Assembly: GCA_028752905.1 (NCBI GenBank)
Contig: JAQNBH010000009.1
Coordinates: 26,706,370-26,770,369, forward strand
Source: Cladorhizidae sp. MBARI D1340-BT2
Lineage: Eukaryota > Porifera > Demospongiae > Poecilosclerida > Cladorhizidae
Length of the DNA: 64,000 nucleotides
Direction of reading: 5' to 3'
Shown: positions 34,530-45,709 of the stretch, one piece after another
How the letters are laid out: every line of letters starts with the position of its first letter
How positions within the stretch are numbered: the stretch's first letter is position 1
The notes under the pieces: model-generated
What the model was told of the DNA's origin: nothing
Databases searched by the model: none
Seen by the model: the letters and a program-made list of their open reading frames with translations, nothing else
Translations under genes and position numbers: made by a program

Positions 34530-36180
34530 CGATCATTTCCAGTTTAGCAAGGCCGTTATCCGTGATGATTATTTCCAGTTTAGCAAACCTTTCATACCTA
34601 GAGTATCCAAATGGAACTTAAACATCCATTTTTAAGATATCAGAAGCTTTACCTGATCCCAAGGAAGCATATCCATTGTGGGCTGCTGTGCTTCTCCCAT
34701 GCCTTTTACTGTCACTCTTCCCTTCTAATTTCAATTCTCGTTATTCTGCTGTTTCAGAAGCACACTTTGACTTTTCTCTCTGATTTTTTTTCTCCTTTAT
34801 TTATCCAGGCAAAAATCAGCAAGCTGCTCTGCTGAAAAAAATGTCTGTGCATGTAGCTATCATTTTAGTATGGACATGCACACAAGAATCTGCTCATATA
34901 CACATGACCACCATTTTCCCATTAATCACACTTCCATAGCTAGATAACGCTGAATCTGTTGGCCTCCAGGAGAGCTAGCATTGTATTTTTCATCAGTAGA
35001 CTTCCTTCTTTGGTCCTAACCTGGATCAGTGCAGCTACTAATACAGCTGTGGTTTGTAGCTAAAGTTTTCTTGCAGAACTCTAGAGGCAAGTGCTGTACT
35101 GAAAACAATAAAAGAATGTGCTAACCTAAGCTGTGTATGCTTGGAAAGTTAGTGTTTATTTAATCTGAGGATTATTTTCTTTCTGTGGATCCTGCCTAGT
35201 ACAATGCAGTAGTTAAACTACAAATGAGGTTGTAGCTATAGCTTTCTTACAGCTATCTTAAGTGCTCCATTCTATATACTATGTCACACTTTGTCTGTTT
35301 TAAGCTTCTAGACCGCTAAGGCATTCTTTAAGGTTGAGTTAGAGGCATAGTATTGTGGTGCTCCCTTCCTTGTAGAAACTTGGACAGATCGACTATAGAA
35401 GCTTTACCTGAGCCTAAGGAAGTGTCTGAATGGTGGATGATGCCGAGCAGTAGCTAGCAATAAATAATTAACTACAGTTATAATTGATTTTGAACACAAC
35501 TAACTTTCAATGTGTAGCTAGCTATCATTATTATCTTGCTAGATAGAGCTAAAGTATGATAGTAAGGGAATTCATAAACTGTCTTTCAGAATTAATTGGC
35601 AAAAAATATCTATGTTTTGTCTGCTGATTGAGTTGATGCTGGTTGTAGCTAATACCTGATTTATTGTCCAAGTTTCTTCATGCATGAGCCTCCAATCTCT
35701 TCTCTCAAACATTATACATTAGGACGGTTAAAATACAAAGGTTGTACAAGGTAATGTTATTTCTCACACATGCATATACATACACACGTCAAACACACAA
35801 ATCCTAAAGCCAAACTGAGCATTCATGGCCAACTACTTGGTTGACTCGGTGTGGACAGAGGCCTGGTTGCTATTTTGGGAAGGAATTCCTGTGAAATGAA
35901 AATGTATTCATTATACCCCAATATAAAATCTATAATTATTTCTATAATGATTTCAGTTAACTATTTTGAGATTTCAGTACAGACCATATTTATACCAGTG
36001 GCTTCCAGAGTAAACCCACAGAATATTGAAACATATTAGCTTCTTTATAAGCATAGTCTGTTTTTAGCCTGAGTAGCAATTCTCACTTGTCTATGCAGCC
36101 AGTTCTTCCTGCAACTAGGTTGTTTTCTCTTACAATTCCAAATTTAATAAGCCTAGTAGGAGGAGGAGTTCTTATTTTTT
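34530..36180. other. No recognised gene
   Basis: AT-rich. A short motif around TTTACCTGA and CCCAAGGAAG recurs at 34650, 35405 and 38470, suggesting another small repeat. No protein domain recognised. Confidence 0.4.
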
Positions 36181-36243
36181 ACAGGTGAACCTACAATTGA
36201 ATACATACATACATACATATATATGGTTTTCCAAGTTTTCCGT

Positions 36244-37270
36244 TCAGCTCCCCAGGTTTGCAACAACTATGGTCCTGTCTGCTCCCATATCAATGCGCAT
36301 TCTGCATTCTCTCTGGCCTACCCCGCCTTCTACATATAGACCTGGTTGTCTGATGGCTGTTATTATAGACTCAGTCATTTCACTGTGTTTTTCCATCCTA
36401 ACTTCGATCTCATACCCAGAATTGTCACATTTCGACCTTCTGCTTAAACATGTAGACACAAAGTTAACCCTATCCCCAGACTTATCTTGAGGCTTTCCCG
36501 GAGTGCTACTGTAAAACATGTTATTTAAGTCACCCATACACTCACTGTACTTTGGGTTATGGTGTCTTTCCCTGCTGTCATGGTTGACGTCGCAACAATG
36601 AGTGCCAGTTCCGGAGATGACTGTCTTCATTCCATTGATTTCTTGACCAGTCTCCCGGGCAACTCCTCGGTTTCGTGCAGGGCAGTCATCTTTTGTGGAA
36701 TTTAATATTCATGGCTTGTCGCTCTGTCATGAAGTTGGCGACTTCCAGGAACATCTCAGGTTTCCATGCTCTAACATGGTTTGCATCCAGCGAGTAAAAG
36801 GAGAGAAATTTTCCTGTTGCCACTGTCTTGCCATCCTCTTTTATTGTATTACAGTTTTCCATGTGAACATCTGCCAAACTTAGTAATACTCTTAGAATTT
36901 TTGTAGCTGCATCACCATCTTTCCTCAGAACGACCAGAACTCTCACTCACAGGCTTCTTTGCAATATCAGAGCTCCTTCAGCAAGGCCATTTTCAGCAAA
37001 TTGTAGTCTACCTTAGCCTCCTCCATTACAGATGTTGTGTAAGCTATGGATGCGGTTCCCATCACTAGAGGACCATGTGGCTTGCCCATTCATCCTTGTT
37101 GATCTCTGCTGTGGAAAGCATGTCGTCAAAGTTTCGGAGGTAGGATACAGGCTGTTCCTTGTCCGTCTATGGAGCAATTTTATCTCCCAGCTTCCGTTTT
37201 CTATCTCTGTCTCGTCATCTGTCGTCACTATGCCACATATAGTTTTGGTTTCGTGCTGAAACTTGATTTG
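36244..37270 (-). pseudogene. LTR-retroelement gag-protease remnant
   Basis: Minus-strand fragments in shifting frames. A gag-like core at about 37060-37150 reads SYLRNFDDMLSTAEINKDEW. A second part at 36690-36940 reads DANHVRAWKPEMFLEVANFM. The 3' part reads CRMRIDMGADRTIV near 36265-36305, the active-site region of a retroviral-type aspartic protease with Met in place of the usual Ser or Thr after the catalytic Asp. No reverse transcriptase follows on the minus strand. Several stops. Assigned from the protease motif and the order gag then protease; family (Ty3 or other) uncertain. Confidence 0.5.
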
Positions 37271-37374
37271 CATTAGAAGTGTTCTCTTTTGTGCTGTCCT
37301 TCGCTTTGAGTTATTTTGTTCGGCTTTCTTCGGCTTCTTTATGTTCAATCCTTCTGCTCTCCCTTTTCACTTCC

Positions 37375-37935
37375 ATTCTCTGATTCGACAATCTTCTGCT
37401 TCACTTTCTCTGGTTCGATGTTCGTCCGCTACTCTTTCTCTTGTTCAACGTTCTTCCACTTCTCTTTCTCTGGTTCGACGTTCTTCCACATCTTTTTCTC
37501 TGATTCGATAATCTCCTACTTCTCTTTCTCTTTGTTCGACCTTTTTCCACTTCTCTTTCTCTGGTTCAACATTCTTCCACTTCTCTTTCTCTTGTTCGAC
37601 GTTCTTCCACTTCTCTTTCTCTTGTTCGACGTTCTTCCGCTTCCCTTTCTCTTGGTTCGACCTTTTTCCACTTCTCTTTCTCTGATTCGACAATATTCTG
37701 CTTCACTTTCTCTGGTTCGATGTTCTTCCACTTCTCTTTCTCTTGTTCAACATTCTTCCACTACTCTTTCTCTGGTTCAACATTCTCCCGCTTATCTTTC
37801 TCAGGTTCGACGTTCCACCGCTTCCCTTTCTCTGTTTCGACCTTCTTCCGCTACTCTATCTCTGGTTCAACGTCAATGTTTTTCTGCTTCTCTTTCTCTG
37901 GTTCGGCATTCTTCCCCTTCTCTACCTTCAATTCT
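37375..37935 (-). repeat. 30-bp minisatellite coding for a charged decapeptide
   Basis: About eighteen units close to TTCTTCCACTTCTCTTTCTC plus TGGTTCGACG. Thirty bases keep all six frames open over long stretches. On the minus strand it encodes KNVEQEKEKW repeats, which would suit a charged gag-like N-terminal region next to the remnant at 36.2-37.3 kb. On the plus strand it gives a 217-codon Phe/Ser frame that I take to be a shadow. Confidence 0.75.
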
Positions 37936-38936
37936 TCTGTTCTCCTCCATAGTCAGGATTAATGTCTGAATGGCCTCCAGTGGGTTTGGGAGTTCTCTTG
38001 TAGTCCTCGTCATTTACGGTCGATGGCTTGACTAGCCCTTCCTGATATCCATATTTGTGTCCTCATTGTCGGTCATCTGAACTTGCTCTCTTTGGAGTTT
38101 CTCAGTTTACTCCCCTCGCTCTGTTCTGTCTGCTCTCTCAGACTTGTCATTCGCCTTGTTACTTGATGTAATTTCTTGCATAAAATGGGCGGCAAAATAC
38201 AAAAATACACAATATGTAAATAATATGCAAACACTATGCACAATATCAAACAATATACACACAGAAATGCTGAAAACGTGCTCTCACTTCTCCGAATCAA
38301 CCAAGCTGAGCCAAGTGCTGGCCACAGTTCCAATTATCCACTTAGCCAAACTCCAGCTGTCTTCTATAAGTTTCTGGAAAAAATAAGATAGAGCAACACA
38401 CTAGCTCTCTTACTAACCAGTCCATTTTGAGGCCTGACACTTCCCTTGTAGAGAAACAGAGTCTAGAAGATTTGCCCAAGCTTAAATAATGGTGAATGGC
38501 ACCAAGTGCTAGCTAGCAATGAGTTCAATAACTGTGTGTGTGGACAAAATATCTCCAGTAGCTATATGTCACAATCTTGTATGCATGCTTACACTACTAC
38601 TGGAATATGCGGGAAAGGGCGAGGCAATCCTTGGGCTTGGCCTGAATGGGAATGGTCAGTACTGGAGGGGAACTGGCAGGAACATTGCATAGAAAAGTAT
38701 ATGAAGCTGGTACCTAATTGTCGGTAAAACAATACCACTTCATCGCAAGTCAAATATGAAAAATTTCATATAAGAATTATAATTTTGGTTTAGATTTATG
38801 ACATTAGTTTCCACAAAATCCGATTTTGAATTCAAGTTTAAGTACATTTAAATTGAATTGCTAATATATGTCTAGATGGACCCTCTCCAGCTATTTAGGA
38901 AAGGCTAATACTAAAACTAGATACTATCACACTAAC

Positions 38937-39054
38937 CTGAGAAGCCTTCCTGGTCCATTTCTGCATCTGAATCTTGATCAATATACAGCAGCTCTCTGAG
39001 AATTCCTAGGTAACTGAAGATGACTATACCTTCTTCTTCCTCATCAGAATCTTC
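38937..39054 (-). CDS. Putative acidic exon of an unknown gene
   Basis: Open between acceptor CTTTAG and donor GTTAGT on the minus strand. Encodes EDSDEEEEGIVIFSYLGILR then ELLYIDQDSDAEMDQEGFS. The flanks are splice-like and the composition is protein-like, but no neighbouring exon was found, so it may belong to a transposon N-terminus. Confidence 0.3.
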
Positions 39055-40110
39055 CTAAAGATAGCTATATCACCCCTGGTGACTTAAGTAATGAGGTCAT
39101 CCTAGTTACTCTCTCATCAATTCGATGATTTTCTAGACAAGAGATCGTTGGTATTTTTTTAAACATATTTGGCAACATTTTCTGGACCCTATATTCAATC
39201 TAGGAGTAGGACATAACAATTGGAAAATTGTAGCAATCATGCAGTGTTTTATGTGTTTTTTTAACTTGCTCTGCTATATTGTGCTTACAGAGGGTTGGTT
39301 AAGGACATGATCAGTGATCTTGCTGGCAGGGTGGTTCACTGTTGCTAAGCTCTCACTGCTTTTGTGAATCTCATTATTTGGAATCATGCTTCTTTATTTT
39401 CTTCACTATTGGCTGAATAAGAAGGTTGGAGGTGTGAGGCCTGCGACTGTCAGTTTTACCCTAATGAGTTGGCAGGCAAATGTGTATAGGATGTTGGAAG
39501 TCATCTTTGAGTACTAACTTCTATGGTCCATTTTTATTGTTCTTTTGGTGAGAGGTCCGCACCATGATTTGTTAACCCCATTCATATTGAACATGGTCAT
39601 CTTGAGATTTGGGTATACCTAAACTGGTTGAGCTAATGTGCATCAAGCATTAGCTTATGAGGCTATATATGAGCAATCAGGTGCATTGAGAAACATTTAT
39701 AGCTTGTGTAGCTCTAGTTATTGTGGATGAGCAACTCTAGGCCAAATAGAACCTGCATCCCTTTATTTTGTGCCTGCACACCAGAGATGTTTGTATTGTT
39801 AATTATATCATACTCTGCGAACATGCTGGTAGCAATTGCCAGGTTGGCTAATCCATGTTTGTCTGCCCAAGGTTATCACCTGTTACTGTTAGGATAAATC
39901 TTTGTTAAATGTATGTTTTATAAGTGATAAAAAAGGTTTTGTAGAAAAGCTTCCTTACTCATATTAAATATGCAATTGTAAAGCTTGTTCTAAAATTTCT
40001 TGTAAACTAGGGTTGATAGGACAACCCGTTGGGTTTATAGTTACTTATAATTATGTCTTCTACGAATGGATTTTGGTTGATTCATAAATTTAGAGACTGG
40101 AAAATTTCAG

Positions 40111-40256
40111 CAAATCTTGTGAGATCAAAAGGATCTTCTTTGCCACAAGCCTCTGCCGCTGTGAGTCTGTTCTATTCCATTAACTTGCTTATTGATGTTG
40201 ATAATTTACTCATCAGAGTGAATCCATTTCTGATGAAGAAGCCTATGAAAATCCTG
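40111..40256 (+). CDS. Tyrosine-motif exon pair, isolated copy 3
   Basis: Exon A-like 40111-40160 (acceptor TTTCAG, donor GTGAGT) encodes NLVRSKGSSLPQASAA. Exon B 40217-40256 (acceptor ATCAG, donor GTATGT) encodes SESISDEEAYENPG. Phases match the other copies although the A exon is divergent in sequence. No terminal exon is found before the fold-back element at 40.6 kb. The conserved B motif with a diverged A suggests selection or an older split. Confidence 0.5.
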
Positions 40257-40622
40257 GTATGTTTGATTGATTATGGATGCTGTTTTTTTAAAATAATTAA
40301 TGATAACAATTTTCCATGGCATAACTATTTGTAAATGTAACTTTTTCCCTCATAAGTCCATTAAAACTATCATCGGTATGCAAATACAATAAGCTGTAGT
40401 TTTGTAATAGAAGTAACTCATTGAGGTGAGCAAATAAAAGCTACATTGCAGACAGATTCGTAGCAAATAAATCTGTTCAGAAATCCCTCCTACCTAGAGA
40501 TTGAGCATGAGTTATAGGTGGACATCCCTCACTGGATTTTTAGTGGCAGTCAAAATAATCCACGGCATTTAATCATGTATCTGAGGGGACAATGGCATAT
40601 TTTTCCTTTTCTCTTTTTTTAA

Positions 40623-41209
40623 CTTATGGTTACCACTTTAGAGCTCCGTAAATTCTGTATGTAAACTTCATTGTATGGACTTCATATATAGCTTAATTGA
40701 TAGGTCTCTCTGTGGGCTCTCTTTTGATACTAAATTGTTTTTATAGGTATAACTATAGCCAAGTTACTAGACCTAAAGTAGAGGGAACTTCAAAACCTGA
40801 ATGCCTGAATTGGCCGCATAAATATATCTCCAGATTGCAAAGTGCTAAAGATTTGAAATTAGCACCAGTGGCTAGAGGAAGCTCTACTCTATTCAACGAG
40901 TGTTTTCATTAGGTGTTAAAATGTAAGTACATGGTCAAGCGCGTGGGTGAAATGTAGCTTCCTCTAGCCACTGGTGCTAATTTCAAACCTTTAGCACTTT
41001 GCAATCTGGAGATATTTTGTGGCCAATTTAGGCATTCAGGTTTTACGGTTCCCTCCACTCAAGGTATAGTAACGTGGCTATAGATATATCTATGAAAAAT
41101 ATTTTAGTATTAAAAGAGAGCACATAGAGAGACCTATCTTTTGAGGTATATATTAAAGCCATACATTAAGTTTACAGAATCTATGGAGCTCTAAAATGGT
41201 AACCATAAG
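40623..41209. mobile_element. Fold-back element, copy 2, with TAA duplications
   Basis: 587 bp. Left end CTTATGGTTACCACTTTAGA, right end (reverse complement) CTTATGGTTACCATTTTAGA. Flanked by TAA on both sides (40620-40622 and 41210-41212). The arms cover nearly the whole length (CTCCAGATTGCAAAGTGCTA mirrors TAGCACTTTGCAATCTGGAG). A 3-bp TAA duplication points to PIF/Harbinger mobilisation, but no transposase of that kind is in the window. Confidence 0.75.
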
Positions 41210-41241
41210 TAAAAGGGAATTTTTTAAAAAAAATACCGTTG

Positions 41242-41256
41242 CCCCCCCCCCCCCCC
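41242..41256 (+). repeat. C15 homopolymer
   Basis: Fifteen consecutive C residues between the fold-back element and the piggyBac left end. Confidence 0.9.
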
Positions 41257-41428
41257 TTAGTGATTGCAAACAATTTTTGGTGTTTTATTACAATTATATA
41301 TTTGTAGCTATTACTTATTTCAATGTAAAACTTTAACAAAATTTAAGAAAAGGAATCCATTCACTAATGCCTCTTTCTCAGCAGTAAAAAAATGAGAAAA
41401 AGAATGTTCCTAGAAGCAGTCATGGTTG

Positions 41429-43909
41429 TTAACCCTTTAAATACCCCGGGTGGTCAAAATGACCCGGAAAAATGGTCACGCTTCTAAGCATGCGCAGCCA
41501 AAGTCGGGTAAGTTCAATCATTGCGCACTAAGCATTATTGGATAGTGTGCTTTTAAAGGAATCGAATGAACTATAGAAGTGTATAGGTTTCGATCGGGTT
41601 TTTTAAAAGCTATGGCTGCTCGGAAGTTCACCGCTGCTGAAGTCTTAGCTATGTTAGAATATGTTCAGGATGACGGTTTAGATAACTATGACGAAGAACT
41701 AGAGCAAGAAAGTGATGGCGAAACACTCGAGACTGGTGACTACACTGATGAAGATGGTAAACAGGTGCTGGTAGACTCTGATTTACTTCACCCTAGTGTC
41801 ATGACAGCTTTGAGAAGAATCGATGAAGATGTTTTGCCATGTGAAGTGGACTCATTACTGCTATTTGATGCTGAACTGATGGAGGAAGATGATGTTGGTG
41901 AAAGTGACACTAGTTCTTCTGTTGCTGGCTTGGATGTAAGTGAGCAGATAACCATGCCAGATGATAGTGCAAGCAGTGGGTGTGAGAGTCCAGAACATGA
42001 AATTGAGAGGGGTGTTCATGGGAGAGGGAGGGGACGGGGAAGGGGTCATGGACAGAGGGGTCGTGGATGGAGTAGGGGTCGAGGACGGGGTCGTGGATGG
42101 AGAAGGGGTCGAGGACGGGGTCGAGCTAGTGGAAAAGAGGGAGAGATTGAGAGCCAGGGTGAAGACGAAAGTGATGGTCAGTCAGAGTCGGGAGATAGCG
42201 AAAGGAGGAATGATAAAGAATCATCAGCATGGACATGGAGACGTAACAAATCGCATGTTGCTAATAATAAAGTTCTCTATACTGATCTTCGTGGCCCAAA
42301 GGGTGACTGCCTAAATTGCAGCACACCCTTGGATTTTTTTCAGTTGTTCATAGACAAGAACATGGTTGACCGTATTGTCGAAGAGACTAATAGGTATGCA
42401 TGTCAGGAACGTTCAACACATAATCATCTTTCTCCCTGGTCGGATGTTACTTATGAAGAAATTCTAGCCTTTATAGGCCTCAATATAGCCATGGGCATAA
42501 TTTCCCTCCCATCTATAAGAGATTACTGGTCTAAGGACCCACTATTTGCCCATCCATGGTTTGGTACTGTCATGACAAGGAGTAGATTCCAGCAAATTCT
42601 TCGTTATTTTCACATAGTGGACAATTCCACAGCCTTGGACAGTACATCACCTGCTTATGACAAACTATGGAAAATTAGGCCCTTGATAGACCAGGTCAAT
42701 CGAATTTCACAAGCTAATTTTACCCTTGGTAAGGAAGTGTCTATTGACGAAAGCATGATTGGAACAAAAGCCAGAATTTCTTTTCTTCAATACATGCCTA
42801 AGAAGCCTACGAAGTGGGGAGTAAAGGTGTGGATACTCAGTGATTCTAAAACAGGCTATATTTACAATTTCAAAATTTACACTGGTAAGGATGGAAATAC
42901 TGTTTCTAAAGGCCTGGCTTATAATGTGGTATATGGACTTATGGCTGGTTGTTTGAATAAGGGCCACTTCCTCTATGTGGACAATTTTTACACAAGTCCA
43001 CAGTTGTTCCATGATCTTCTCAAAGATGAAACATACTGTTCTGGAACTGCACGTACTAACCGCCGAAATTTCCCTAAGGAGTTGAAGCGTCAAAGACGAG
43101 AAAAGGCAGCTAGGGGTGACATAAAAACATTATATTATGATTCAATTACTGCAGTACGTTGGTTTGACAAAAGAGATGTTATGATGCTATCTTCTATCTT
43201 TCAAGATGAAACAGTTATAGTCGATCGTCGTTCTGGCCATTCAGTCTTGTCTGTTACCTGCCCTAAAATAGTGCAAGATTACAATGCATTCATGGGTGGG
43301 GTGGATCTGGCTGACCAGCATATGATGTATTACAGCTGTGGCCGCAGGGGCATGAAGTATTGGAGGCGTATTACTTGGAGAATACTGGATCAAGTTGTCT
43401 TGAACTCCCATGTGCTTTACAATCTAATGCAAGATAAAAGGTGTAAAACTCGTCTTTCACAAAAGGAATATCGTGTTACCTTAGCTTATGCTTTATCTGC
43501 TCCAATGCATCTACTGGTACAGGGTCATGGACGTCGTTCTCCTAGCATGAAAAGCTTGGACCGTCTTAAGGGGAAGCATTTTGCTACCAATCAGCAACCA
43601 AGGAAACGTTGTGCTGTATGTGCAAAGAAAAAAACACCTGCAGGCAAAGTGAAGGACACAAAAACTGGTAATTACTGTGTGAAATGTGATACTTATTTAT
43701 GTAGAGGTCGATGCTTTCAACGTTTTCATACTTTGGTCAAGTATTAGCATGTTATTTTCATTATTATATCATCAAATGTGATGTATGCTTACACAGTGTC
43801 AAAATAAAGCATAAGTTTAATTGAAAATTTTGGAGAAATAAATGAATTTTTGTATACGGGTCATTTTGACCCAAAATGCTCGAATTTATAACGGGATTTA
43901 GAGGGTTAA
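41429..43909 (+). mobile_element. Complete piggyBac element with TTAA duplications
   Basis: Ends are TTAACCCTTTAAATACCCCG at the left and, in reverse complement, TTAACCCTCTAAATCCCG at the right. TTAA therefore abuts near-identical 14-bp terminal repeats (CCCTTTAAAT / CCCTCTAAAT). A palindromic subterminal motif GGTCAAAATGACC lies at 41452-41464, and its counterpart GGGTCATTTTGACCC at 43858-43872. The single long open frame fills the interior. All parts required for movement appear present, so this may be a young or active copy; it lies within the tyrosine-exon region. Confidence 0.9.
41612..43747 (+). CDS. piggyBac transposase, intact
   Basis: A DDE transposase that cuts and pastes the element at TTAA. 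The start is ATG 41612 (MAARKFTAAEVLAMLEYVQD), giving 711 residues; the open frame extends 33 bases upstream but only from a GTG. The N-terminus is acidic to about residue 135, then an RGR-rich tract (about residues 137-175) suited to nuclear targeting or nucleic-acid binding. The catalytic core starts near residue 245 (PLDFFQLFIDKNMVDRIVEE). Catalytic Asp residues are at 379 (SIDESM), 457 (LYVDNFYTSP) and 565 with Asp568 (MGGVDLADQHMMYYS), matching the DDD/D pattern. The C-terminal Cys-rich domain (about 664-707) reads CAVC, CVKC, CRGRCFQRFHT. Length and order fit animal PGBD-type proteins. No frame break is seen. The only complete transposase gene in the window. Confidence 0.95.
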   Translation: MAARKFTAAEVLAMLEYVQDDGLDNYDEELEQESDGETLETGDYTDEDGKQVLVDSDLLHPSVMTALRRIDEDVLPCEVDSLLLFDAELMEEDDVGESDTSSSVAGLDVSEQITMPDDSASSGCESPEHEIERGVHGRGRGRGRGHGQRGRGWSRGRGRGRGWRRGRGRGRASGKEGEIESQGEDESDGQSESGDSERRNDKESSAWTWRRNKSHVANNKVLYTDLRGPKGDCLNCSTPLDFFQLFIDKNMVDRIVEETNRYACQERSTHNHLSPWSDVTYEEILAFIGLNIAMGIISLPSIRDYWSKDPLFAHPWFGTVMTRSRFQQILRYFHIVDNSTALDSTSPAYDKLWKIRPLIDQVNRISQANFTLGKEVSIDESMIGTKARISFLQYMPKKPTKWGVKVWILSDSKTGYIYNFKIYTGKDGNTVSKGLAYNVVYGLMAGCLNKGHFLYVDNFYTSPQLFHDLLKDETYCSGTARTNRRNFPKELKRQRREKAARGDIKTLYYDSITAVRWFDKRDVMMLSSIFQDETVIVDRRSGHSVLSVTCPKIVQDYNAFMGGVDLADQHMMYYSCGRRGMKYWRRITWRILDQVVLNSHVLYNLMQDKRCKTRLSQKEYRVTLAYALSAPMHLLVQGHGRRSPSMKSLDRLKGKHFATNQQPRKRCAVCAKKKTPAGKVKDTKTGNYCVKCDTYLCRGRCFQRFHTLVKY

Positions 43910-44224
43910 AAATAAAAAATAAAAAGTTTAATCTTGGTCATTTTTACTTTTATAATGATTTTCACACTGGACATGTACAGTTTTTAAAGATCTTGAGCTT
44001 TGTGGAGCATTTTTATAATTTTTTGTTGTTTTGGAGAGCCTGCTTGCCTTCTTCCTGGCTATTGTACTTGTTAAAAATATCTCGGGGTATTTACTCCAAT
44101 TCTTAATATTTCAGGATGGTTCACGTCATATTGTGAACCAGCTTTAGAATAAAAACTATGGAGTATGAATATATCCTTAACAACCCATTGAGTGTGAGGT
44201 GCATGTAGGCACACTTAACATACA

Positions 44225-44430
44225 GTATAGGGGTGGGGCTAAACCTAGGGCTAGAGTTAGGGCTATGGCTAGTATTATAGTTAGGCTTAGGGCTAGAGAT
44301 AAGGCTAAGGTTGGGGCTGAGGTAGGGCTAAATCTAGGAGTATTGTTCGGCTTGGACTAGAATTGGGGTTAAGTCAGGGATAGAGTTAGGGCAAAGGCTA
44401 GTGCTAAAGTTAGGGCTAATACTAGAGCTA
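44225..44430 (+). repeat. Degenerate GGGCTA hexamer tract
   Basis: Loose repeats of GGGCTAGRGTTAGGGCTA type over about 200 bases, resembling but not matching the TTAGGG telomere unit. A short reverse relative (CTAGCCCTAGTCCTAGCCC) is at 11911-11935 and another at 44485-44505. Confidence 0.6.
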
Positions 44431-44449
44431 GGCATGTTGCATGATCCCA

Positions 44450-45700
44450 CTGTAGTATTTGTGGCAAGCCTTCTATAATAGTCCTAGTTCTCTAGCCCTA
44501 GCCCTAGGCTATAAGACACAATGGTTGTCTGTCTGCATGCTAACGTATAGTTACAATTTTCTAGGTGTATATGGTGCCCTCTATGAGACAAACAGAAATT
44601 CATCACTCCCACTCCCACCCCCACCCCCTCCCATCCACACACCCCTCCAGAGAATGCTTGATCCTGCCTCTCCCTAAGTTGACCATAATCTAAAACTCAG
44701 TTGAACCATGTATCTGCCTTAGTTTGGCTGTAATGTCTGTTTTAAAGTTTTGGGCCATTGACTAAGGACGCCCAGGGTCCAAAACCTTCCTAGTGTAGGG
44801 CAGTTCTAGACATGTGTATGGAGGCCAAAGATGGCCAAGCCTATAAACTGCATGCATGCATGCTATACACACACAAAATGCAGATTCCTATGTATTGACC
44901 TAGGAAAATTTTCTATAAAAATTTACATCAAGCTATATTGTGTGTGTGAGTGTGTATTATATTTATATTTACTTCTGTATAGACCCCAACACAAGCTTCA
45001 GTGTTTCTAGAATTACAATAACTTTTCTCAATAATCAACTACTCTCGTGTTTTGTGCTAGATGCTCTAGCATTCATCTATTGAGAAAGTTATTTAATTGC
45101 TTGTCAACAGAAAGTTCGTTGATTGCAAATTAAATTTTTTTATCTCGAATTCATTTGGATTTCGCCATCCCAAAGAAACTAATAACTCTACTTCCTCTTG
45201 GAGCCTATACTCTCACATGGCATCTACTTGTGTATAATCCACAACGGTACTTTTCTACTTTGGTTAAGCATCAATCATGACTATATCTCCTCCTGTTCCA
45301 CACCAAATATTTCTTCCATCGCTGATGAGTTGTCTACACATGACACCCTCCAGCTCCTCTATACAGCAGTTCAAACATCCTTCATCCCTTACCTAGCCCT
45401 CTACACATAATTATGATACATACATTCATGGATTGATTGCATCTGCAGTTGGGCACTGCTTCACAAGTGGTTGTATTCATTGTCCATATTCTTGCCCGCT
45501 AATGCTACAGGTACTCTATATAAGTACAGGTCCTCTATTGCAAAGTTGTAAAGCTGCAACTAAAGTTTCCTCTCCCACTCCCACTTTCCCTTCCTAGATT
45601 TGGGGATGTGTGTTTGGTTGGCAGTGTTTGTCTATTCTTGCCCCCATGCGGTACCTTCCTTGTATTGCTATTGTGATAAAGTCCTGCTTTTCTTTATTGT
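44450..45700. other. No recognised gene
   Basis: Holds short C-rich and TG-rich stretches and one 70-codon unassigned frame at 45198-45410, nothing I can name. Confidence 0.4.
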
Positions 45701-45709
45701 GATATTCAG

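Noticed and set aside
37316..37969. 217-codon plus-strand frame rich in Phe and Ser
   Set aside because: It is the shadow of a 30-bp minisatellite; the repeat keeps any frame open and the composition is that of the repeat.
39001..39054. A 24-base intron inside the acidic minus-strand exon at 39.0 kb
   Set aside because: Too short to splice and the frame is continuous without it.
41579..41611. Upstream GTG start for the piggyBac transposase
   Set aside because: Animal genes use ATG; the ATG at 41612 gives a normal acidic N-terminus beginning MAARKF.
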